Source: Heterobilharzia americana (lineage: Eukaryota; Platyhelminthes; Trematoda; Strigeidida; Schistosomatidae). From it: a stretch of 64,000 bases of DNA. Below are positions 56,861 to 64,000 of this stretch, one piece after another. The notes below the pieces were generated by a model that had not been told where the DNA came from, searched no databases, and was given only the letters and a program-made list of their open reading frames with translations. Each line of letters opens with the position of its first letter. The stretch's first letter is position 1. The translations under genes were made by a program, and so were the position numbers. The stretch lies in assembly GCA_944470555.2 (NCBI GenBank), contig OX104131.1, forward strand, positions 17,352,515-17,416,514, read 5' to 3'.

Positions 56861-57109
56861 CTGTAAAGGAAAATTATTACAACTAGTCATTATAGCCAAG
56901 AAGAGATCAAGTCATTCGTTATCATACTTGTTTAGAGATGACTTCCAGTGAAAACTATGTGTGTCAGCAGACTTGGAATTCGTCACTTAGATCCACATAC
57001 ATTGCAGCGAGTAATAGTCTTTCATATAACAGAAATCATCAGTTAGAAACTCTTTATGGTGTAGCTGAAAATAGATTAGAATCACGTAGATATACAAACC
57101 CTTTGTCAT

Positions 57110-57250
57110 CTTCGTTAATTTTCTTTCTCCTTTTATACAGTTTTGTGTACCTTAATGTTACTAATTCACCCACTTCTTCTTTGAATGTTGCTAAGGCAAC
57201 TTGAACCGATGCACTTCAGTGTTAGGTTCGACGTTGATTTGGCGATCAGC
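57110..57250 (+). repeat. RTE-B 3'-UTR fragment in SEC63 intron
   Basis: GGCAACTTGAACCGATGCAC, then AGTGTTAGGTTCGACGTTGA: the 3'-UTR signature, plus orientation. The 88-codon open frame at 56938-57204 ends inside it and includes YSFVYLNVTN upstream. No gene is called. Confidence 0.6.
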
Positions 57251-57570
57251 TGATTTTGTGTAGATGAAACTTTAAACATCATAGAGTGATTCGTTAGACT
57301 ACAGTTGGAGATTACAAAGTCTAACGAATCAATCTGATTACGCCTCTCTCACTTAACATGCATGCTTACCCGTCGTTTAACCAATTGACACACATTCGTC
57401 TATATTTCCACATACAACCGTTCTATCCAATTGAATCATTCTTGGTTAAATCGAAAAATAATCAAAATAAACTGTAGAAGTAATCAGCAAATAACTACAT
57501 TACTGAGAAATATTACAGAATGACCAGAAAATACGATGTTTTACAACACCACTGAATGAATTCCACTCAC

Positions 57571-57669
57571 CTCTTCTTCATTTTGTAAGGTTGCAATGTA
57601 AATAGGCTTTGTAATAAGCTGACGAGTTTTTCTATCGGCTAGATATACCCACCAACCTTCAAATTTTTC
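57571..57669 (-). CDS. SEC63: SEC63 homologue, exon with WW-x-Y-LADRK motif
   Basis: A 99-nt exon, phase 0 at both ends. Acceptor TCTATTGACAG, donor GAG|GTGAGT. It encodes EKFEGWWVYLADRKTRQLIT and KPIYIATLQNEEE. In animal Sec63 the equivalent run is EWWWLYIADRK followed by a P-Y-H-V-C-T-L strand, so the match is unambiguous. It joins in frame to the exon at 62572-62259 (ending THVVHCPYFPV) and to 56860-56756. Confidence 0.94.
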
Positions 57670-57804
57670 CTGTCAATAGACAAAACAAGTAATAAGCGGA
57701 TGTAGGCAACAAATACTGAGAAGCATTTAACTAATAATGTCATTTGATTGATGGTAGCTAGAGGTGAAATCTACGATACTTATTTTATTTCATTTCGAAT
57801 ACAT

Positions 57805-57935
57805 CAGCTGGGTTCACCTGTGCGTTCCAGTAATTGAGGATGATTCTACTGGGACTCAAACACAGTGCTAATCACACTAAGTGATAACGCTTTATCCACT
57901 TGGTTAGTGAATCACGACAACCACCTCTCTTACGC
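57805..57935 (-). repeat. Hammerhead-SINE in SEC63 intron, stem II lost
   Basis: Minus strand: a tRNA-like head with GTTTGAGTCCC as B box (about 57865-57855), then CAGCTGATGTATTCGAAATG near 57815, where the first core CTGATG is joined almost directly to the second core CGAAA. The stem II hairpin is gone, so the ribozyme cannot fold. Confidence 0.6.
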
Positions 57936-58515
57936 AACGGGTATCAGTTGTTATCTATTGATAACTGTACTTTCTCAATGGTTTTTATTTTGAACCAAAT
58001 TGATGGGTCCTATTGAGAATGCCTCTGTGTTGCCAGAATAGTGACTAAGATGTAATCTGATTGAAGCCCATGCACCAACAAACACCCATCAATACGGTTA
58101 GAACCAACAATCAACGGAAAATTACAGGTACAAGTACAGGAACTACTCCAAGCTATTTGTATGTCTAGTGAAAATCAAAGGGAATTAAAATCTACCAAAC
58201 ACAAAAGAAAGAAATGCACTGAAATCGCTAATGACTGACAAAACAGTCATTATATTACCTTCAGATAAAGAAAGCAAAACGGTAGTCATGACCGATAAAG
58301 GTACAGGAATTACTCAACGACTAAGATGTTTACCAACCAACAGAATGAAATTCAAACAATCAGATCCAAAGAAAACTCAGGTATTTAGTAAAATTTGATT
58401 CGATCACTAAAGAAGAACGACGGCAAAGGAAGATAAACCAAGCGATACTACCAAGTTCCTACGTCTAATCTAAGAAACATAAGATATATACTCCACTACG
58501 ACCAATAGCTTCATT

Positions 58516-58888
58516 ACTTGAGGCACGAAACACGCGTCCTAGATTCTTCTGCTAGCCACAACCAACCAAATTATCATAATTAACATTCAAGCAATATCGA
58601 GGCAACCTCATAGGAGCCCATATGCCAATAGAGGTCGAACAAATCAATCCAACAAAACAACGGACAATAACAAGTATGCCAATATATAGTAATAACTACT
58701 ACTCGTTCTACAAAAAGTGGTTATCGTTCCTCCATGGCATAGTGGATAGCGCCTTGGCGTTTGAAGCGATGGATACGAGGTTCAAGTCTCAGTGGCGAAA
58801 ACATCACTAGGGTGCAGGTACATCCGGTTGGCGAGTCCCAAATAGGACGAAATGCACGTCCTGGATTCTTCTGCTAGCCACAATCAAC
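58516..58888 (+). repeat. Smα-type SINE, tandem: hammerhead part, full unit, hammerhead
   Basis: A partial hammerhead 3' half (CGAAACACGCGTC at 58526-58538, then CTAGATTCTTCTGCTAGCC) is followed by a complete unit: leader (CAATATCGAGGCA at 58593), tRNA-like head with A box (CATAGTGGATAGCG near 58737) and B box (GGTTCAAGTCTC at 58780-58791), and a second hammerhead (58806-58875). Both hammerheads are followed by TTCTTCTGCTAGCCACAA. Inserted within the Penelope-like RT sequence. Confidence 0.85.
58806..58875 (+). ncRNA. Hammerhead ribozyme, core substituted
   Basis: Stem II is perfect (GTCC-CAAATA-GGAC) and the GTC cleavage triplet is kept (58858-58860) before CTGGATTC. The first core reads TTGGCGA instead of CTGATGA, and the second ends GAAAT. 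The changes hit invariant core bases, so this copy should be inactive despite a sound scaffold. Confidence 0.75.
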
Positions 58889-60400
58889 CAAATTGTTCAA
58901 TCTATTGAAAAAACTATTTACCAAACTCAAGCGTCTCGTCAATGGAAGTGAACATTCAATCAGCTCAGCAACTGAATATTCGGACAAAATGAAAGACGGT
59001 GGTAAAAGGATAAAATCCTTTGATGTGACTTCACTATTCACTCCAATTGTTTCAAATCTAGCCAGAGATAATGGACATTCTTCTAAAGAATGACTAAACT
59101 CTTCCTGACTACTCGAAGCTCACAGTTCCAAACCATATACAATTGATCGATCTATACCTCACTATCTATTTACAATTCAATAGGAAGATTTACAAACACA
59201 CAAAGACAATACCTATGGATCACCATTATCAGCATTGATTACTGATACAGTGATGCAACGGTTGGAATCAATAGTCATCGGTATGTCGACGACACACACG
59301 CATTTATTAAGGAAGACGAAATAGAAAACACGTCCAAACTAATTAACCAAATATTTAAAGGAATTCACTTCACAAAGGAGGAGAAACCAACTACAAAACT
59401 CCATTCTTAGATATCTTCATCAGCAGAACACACGACACAATGTTGCAAACAAAGGTATACAGGAAAACCATACACACTAATCAAACTTTGAACTACAACA
59501 GCAATAACCCTACACTTCATAAGAAATGTTGTGTTCAAGCACTATTCTCAAGGGCCAAAACACATTGCAACACAGAAGCACTACGGAAAGCCGAAGAAAA
59601 ATACCCGTACAAAGTGTTCAAAGTCAATGATTATCCAATCGACTTTATCACAAAGTGTTTATAGCTAGGACAGGAGACAAGGCAATTACTTCAAATCAAT
59701 AAGCGAGTTACTGTGCTCTACAGTAAACATGTCTCAGAAACAGTCGACCAATAGCCTCGACTGTTCGGGACCAAAGTGGCACACAAACCAACGAGACCAT
59801 CATAGACCAGTTTATACAAGCTAAAGGAAGACTGGGCAAATATAATCTACAAAGTCAGCTACAAAGATGGTTAACAACGCTACGTTAGCCAATCGGACCG
59901 TCGGATTCCTCAAAGCATTCATGAACCAGCAGTAAAACGACACGATGCAACGCCCTTGGTTTCAACGCACGTTGGCAAACACGGTCACAAATTCGACTAG
60001 GAGAATGTAGGGGTCCTCCAAACAACAGGTTCAAAACCTGCAAGAGAGTTCCTAGAAGCAAGGCATTCCAACAAAATTAAAAATCTAGCAAGGAAGAAAA
60101 CAGTCATCCACCAGTCAAGAGGAAACTGACTGAAAAAAATTAGTAGTGATATACGGTGGCAGTAATAAATAGCACAATATCATCATAACATATACTATTT
60201 GTATGACAGTAAAAGTTAAGGCAAAAGAGAACAAGATGTAACAAAAATCTTTACCGAAACAAACAAGTAAACAACACTCAAAATCAGTGAAAACACAACA
60301 TTCGAATATGCTTCCTTTCTCCATGAAGTTAGTGCTGAAGATGCTATCAAGGCTGATGATGAAACGTCCACGATGAAATACTAAAACTCAAAAAACACCC

Positions 60401-61235
60401 AACCACTAGGAAATGAATTAAAGTTCTATGTCGAAATCGTTTAACGTTGAGGACTAAACAACAGGATACTACTCGCCAATCATTAGTAAAAAGTGTAGAA
60501 CGCGAAGTGATCAAGTTACTCAGTTGCCTATAATCAGACGATGTGTCGACGACATAGTCCAGTTCTGAAACTGCCATGAACAGCTGAGAAGCGAGGAACA
60601 TATGTCAAAGTATTTCTGAATTGTCATTCAATATGGGTAGAAAACTCTATCAGATTATTTCCCTAATTCGATTATGTTGTCTGCATATTATAAGTTTTCT
60701 AAGGAACCTCACATACCTTCTTGCTATTCTCTGAGAGCCTCTTTTAAAATAATGGAACTGAACAACCGCGAGCAGGTTCGTGCATGAGGCAATGAGCGGG
60801 TGAGATCCGAACCCGATACTCACTGATTGGAACATGACTGTTTAAACTAGTGAAGCATAGCTTCATAGGGTATTTAATGCTTACTATCTCTGTTTTCGCA
60901 GCAGAATAGCTTTCGTATCAATTTCCTTCAGTTTGAGTAACACTGTCATGCCTTGCTGACTGCAGAATATCTAGGGTTGAAATCCTAATCCATCAACGTA
61001 GACCTTGGCGATAGGGTAGTATTACACGGTTGCATGTTATCAATCTACTGGATAAATCCATTCACAAGGTTGAATTACAATATGAAAAATAGCGGCACCA
61101 AATGACTCCAGAAACCCTACTCAACAAAGTGCAGTTGGAAAATATTTAACCACTAGTGTGATTCCAAGGACCACCACATTGTTCTACTTCCTAGCTTAAT
61201 GACTGTGGTCATGAAGCACGTTACTTTATTATTAT
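60401..61235. other. SEC63 intron; no recognised feature
   Basis: No repeats or exon-like frames recognised. Confidence 0.45.
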
Positions 61236-62050
61236 TTGTCTTTGGGTTCCTAGTGCAATATAGGGTTTCAATAGCACGTCTCCATTCCACTCTCTTCCCT
61301 GCAGTCTTTTCACCCTGGCTCCACGACTGCCCAGAAGCTTTCATTTCTTCCTCACACCATCTCCTCCATGTCACCCTCAGCTGGGACGCCCAACTCATCG
61401 TTTCCCATCTGGGTTCCACTCGACGGCCTGGCCTGGCCCGACCTAGCCCGTGATTTCCCCAAATGGTCTTCTCAGTATATGTCCAGTCCAATCAATCTCC
61501 ACTCTCTTCTGCATATTGTTGGGCGATAGGCTCTTGGTTGGTTCGTTGCCAGCCAGCCAGCCGGCCGGCCAGAGTTCCTCCTTGCTTATTCTTACTATTC
61601 TGGCCATCTGATCTTCAGTATTAGTATCGAGTGAGCGTAGGTGGTAGTTATTCATGTATTCCAGCAATTTGTTGGAAATGCTTCTCGTAACGCATCGTCG
61701 AGTCTGTGAACCATCACATAGAAGCACTGACTTACTTGACTGACATTAGTGTTGAGAATCCGGATGTTGTTCACGTTTTATGCTGAGTGGAGTGGGGTGG
61801 AGTTGAGTTGAGTGCAGAGCAGTAGATCTCCACACTGATTATTTCAGATTGATGAAGGCCAGTATTGCTGTCTTTCCTATCCTGGCTTTGACGTCTTCAT
61901 CTGTGTCGCCACCTGTAGTTGGAACGATGCTGCTTAGGTGGTAGGTAAAAGAGACAACCAGCTTTAGATTTCTCCTGTTGATGGTGCTTCTTGTTGTTGT
62001 TGTTGTTGGTTGGGTATCTTCATCGCCTCTATCTTCTCTACGTTCAGCAG
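61236..62050 (-). mobile_element. RTE-A retrotransposon, GGCT-expanded subfamily, in SEC63 intron (sense)
   Basis: Reverse complement of most of 55374-56335 with only scattered differences. Tail at 61229-61240 (TTATTATTATTTG in plus view). It contains the GGCT expansion (61550-61572) and the ACTCAACTC run (61800-61815). Truncated at its 5' end at CTACGTTCAG (62035-62045), where SEC63 intron sequence begins. The first 235 bp are shared with the duplicate at 43441-43676. Confidence 0.9.
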
Positions 62051-62258
62051 AAGTAAACTAACTGTAAATCATTCTTTTTTTATTACCCAGCCGGAAACCT
62101 GGTGTTCGCTGGTTAGAATCCTTCAATCACCGCTCAGTAACAATACAAGTCTATCAAATCACGGTTATCTCAGATAGTCAAAATGATAATGATATAACTA
62201 TTCACTAAACAGAGCCTATCACTAACCACGTACAGATGCTTAAAGCAGTTAAACTTAC

Positions 62259-62572
62259 CACTGGGAAATACGGACAGTGTACAACATGTGTAGAGTGTGT
62301 TTTTGAATTCATCATACTTGAGGATTTACACAATGGTTTAACAGGTGTTCTACTTGAAGACAAAGATTTATCTGTGTTTACTGATGAGACAGTAGGAGGT
62401 GATTCAGCAGAACCATCTACTACTGTCATGCCTGCTGTTTCCACTTTTGTTTCATCTGATCCACAATTCACATTTTCAATAATAGGAAGTGAGTGAATAG
62501 ATCCAATCTTGTCATTCGTATGAAGCTTTGGTTGACAAGATGAATCAGTAGGATTGATATGATTCGGTAATT
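62259..62572 (-). CDS. SEC63: SEC63 homologue, Ser/Thr-rich linker exon
   Basis: A 314-nt exon. Acceptor TTTTTTATTCTTCCAG before 62572 (enters with two bases of a split codon), donor GTG|GTAAGT after 62259 (phase 0). It encodes ELPNHINPTDSSCQPKLH, a Ser/Thr-rich low-complexity stretch (DKSLSSSRTPVKPL) and ends HSTHVVHCPYFPV. That end matches the ITHPVYSLYFP run that precedes the WWLYIADRK block in animal Sec63, and splicing to 57669 restores YFPV-EKFEGWW. The linker corresponds to the charged, poorly conserved insert of Sec63. Upstream exons (J domain, membrane spans) must lie beyond the window or were not recognised to 64000. Confidence 0.88.
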
Positions 62573-62850
62573 CTGGAAGAATAAAAAAGATTACAAAATA
62601 CAGTAAATATCTGTAGAAGAATATCGCTCTTTTCAGCCGAGCAATATGAATAGTAACAAATAAACAGGATATAGTTGCGTTTATTGGCTGAGTTAATTTC
62701 ATCAAGTGAGCAAATTTCGTTGGTGACGCCCTCTGATATAGGTCTCCCGAAGTCCTGATGAGAAACTGTGACCAGTGGAGCAAATCAAATTGAACGTGAG
62801 AACAAATACTCAACGGTGGCATTGGATGAAGGTTGCGCTAAATTACGAAA

Positions 62851-63023
62851 TTATGGACGAGTAGATTCCAACTCACAAGTTCAGTGGTGACATGCTCGCC
62901 AAGAAATCTGGAGGTCTCGGGTTTGATCCCTGGTAGAGTCGTGAGTACACAAGGCAGCGGAGCCACATACTAGGATGAAACAGCTGTCAAGTGCTTCCAG
63001 GTCTTCAATGGTCCTCCAGTCCA
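62851..63023 (+). repeat. Hammerhead-SINE in SEC63 intron
   Basis: Plus strand: a tRNA-like head with TCAGTGGTGACATGCTCG and B box GGGTTTGATCCC (62879-62930), then ACATACTAGGATGAAACAGC (62966-62985), the decayed hammerhead of the CATACTAGG variant. The same insertion, reversed, is at 42468-42640. Confidence 0.78.
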
Positions 63024-63311
63024 TGATAAACAGCATCTTAAATAGGAACTCCAAAAATAATTTGGATTGTCAGATGCTGCTCTGGACGAGATAGTTCCCA
63101 CTAAAACCTAGAATGATCGCACTACATCTTTTATCAATTCTTATCGAAGTTGTGATGTCTGCTATGAAATGTCGATTCTGTGGTCTATCAGAACACGTAT
63201 TATCTTTAAGAATAAGTCTTTTCATTCAATATTAGAAGAAACGTAATCTACTCCAGTTTCCAAAAGTAATCGGAGAAGAGACATGAGAAGGAAAATCCCA
63301 ATGCATCTTCC

Positions 63312-64000
63312 CTGGAATGTGCCAAATTGTTTCTCTTGACGTAGGTTATAACATAGGAATGCTTTAGCATTACTTTTCATATATAACGCGCTAGAAAAAG
63401 TTGAAATAACGTGTTGAAACATACATCCGTCAGATTAAATATTGTGTAGACGTTAGTTTGTTTAGCAGGTAGTTGAGGACAAGGCATATGCACAAGCACT
63501 TGGGAATTTTCTGTCAGTGAAGAAGCACTTTATGCTATAGAACTACCAAGGTGATAAACTTGAGCAATTTGTCAATTTATATGGAAACAGCTACTTCATA
63601 GCTCAATAGGATCTACACTATAGTAGAGGTAGGGTAAAGAAAATCTTAGTTTCAAGATGTGACACGATTCCTTAAAACCAATGATAGTTAACCTGGTCAA
63701 TGCGATCAACTTTAAATTCTTCGAAGATAAAGAAATAGGCGGGTGAGGAGTTTCACTTGTAAAGTTCCAAACCGATAACAGTGCTGCAGATATATCTGCT
63801 GTTTATCTTACCCTAAATATTCATCACTTTAATCATTATCAACAAGTAACTTGGCATTACTGGATAATGATCCAGGTCAATACACTTCACATCAGCAGCA
63901 CATCAGTCTAGGAGAAACCAAGATGAAAGAAGATAAATAGAAAAAGAAAGTAATGAAATGTCGTAGAAGGTGATAAAGAAGAAGAGAGGTTAGGAGAATA
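63312..64000. other. Probable SEC63 intron; nothing recognised
   Basis: I searched the minus strand for the expected upstream Sec63 exon and found none I could support. Frames are short and motif-free. Confidence 0.4.

Larger units (their letters stand above)
58120..60400 (+). mobile_element. Penelope-like element, longer degenerate copy in SEC63 intron
   Basis: Domains on the plus strand with frameshifts: N-terminal RT entry (IILPSDKESKTVVM at about 58245-58290; SYV-x-SKKHKIYTPLRPIASL at 58460-58520), interruption by a hammerhead SINE (58516-58888), then QLF-KLFTKLKRLVNGSEHS and SFDVTSLFTPIV (58893-59055), the catalytic RYVDDTHAF (about 59282-59310), the open VYRKTIHTNQTLNYNSN frame (59440-59664) and the GIY-YIG start IIYKVSYKDG (about 59843). 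The region 59077-60026 is almost identical to 21547-22496. Downstream, GATGAAACGTCCACG near 60357 marks the element's 3' untranslated region. Dead. Antisense to SEC63. Confidence 0.88.
61815..63311 (-). repeat. SEC63 intron-exon segment, source of the inverted duplicate
   Basis: Partner of 42180-43676. The full RTE 3' end continues past 61815 here but not in the copy. The donor splice site is the stronger GTAAGT here, and the exon joins in phase to downstream SEC63 exons. This segment is therefore the resident one and the 42-kb copy is derived. Confidence 0.9.

Noticed and set aside
63222..63422. Minus-strand frame as the next upstream SEC63 exon
   Set aside because: It lacks Sec63-like sequence, and part of it lies in the duplicated intron block.

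Overview
The window reads as nuclear DNA of a blood fluke (genus Schistosoma). Three things point there: several copies of a tRNA-headed short repeat carrying a hammerhead ribozyme (the Smα satellite/SINE type), many copies of RTE-clade, CR1-clade and Penelope-like retroelements with schistosome-type protein motifs, and intron-rich host coding sequence in AT-rich DNA. I cannot name the species. There is nothing prokaryotic here, and no rRNA, CRISPR or ordinary tRNA gene.

Host genes. The one host gene I can name is SEC63 (ER translocon J-protein), minus strand. Its last four coding exons are at 62572-62259, 57669-57571, 56860-56756 and 54002-53658. All splice phases agree, and the joined product matches the conserved C-terminal part of animal Sec63 followed by a long acidic tail. 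The rest of the gene must lie beyond the right edge. The introns hold RTE 3' ends, hammerhead SINEs and a Penelope-like element. A single-membrane-span exon of an unknown gene is at 20663-20440, minus strand. A second, inverted copy of one SEC63 exon with its introns lies at 42180-43676.

Mobile elements. The only intact one is a compact RTE element at 23145-26348 (minus). It has a 1045-residue endonuclease-reverse transcriptase, a short 5' leader, a stop codon supplied by its TAA tail, and a 14-bp target-site duplication. Degenerate relatives are at 2311-5643, 16155-17015, 39626-42180, 43441-43676, 55374-56335, 56336-56697 and 61236-62050. A second RTE-like family ('RTE-B' here) appears mostly as 3' ends: 1-530, 13670-14290, 18690-19075, 27870-28060, 50500-51640, 51960-52445, plus a longer ruin at 30790-33040. 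Penelope-like elements are at 5690-6035, 15205-15600, 21169-22866, 39330-39625 and 58120-60400. A CR1-clade element with an internal deletion is at 44736-47606, with its 3' end repeated at 34482-34830. A broken Ty3/Gypsy pol is at 36500-37890.

Layout. 0-7 kb: RTE-B and RTE-A ruins. 7-21 kb: sparse DNA with SINEs and 3' ends. 21-26.4 kb: Penelope-like element with inverted arms, then the intact RTE. 26-39 kb: old ruins (RTE-B, CR1, Gypsy). 39-47.6 kb: Penelope, RTE, duplicated SEC63 exon, CR1. 48-53.6 kb: RTE-B ends and SINEs. 53.6-64 kb: the SEC63 3' half. The most interesting signals are the duplicated SEC63 exon set inside an RTE frame, tandem hammerhead units of about 313 and 322 nt, a sharply bounded near-identical tract shared by two Penelope copies, and near-identical inverted RTE copies bracketing two SEC63 exons.
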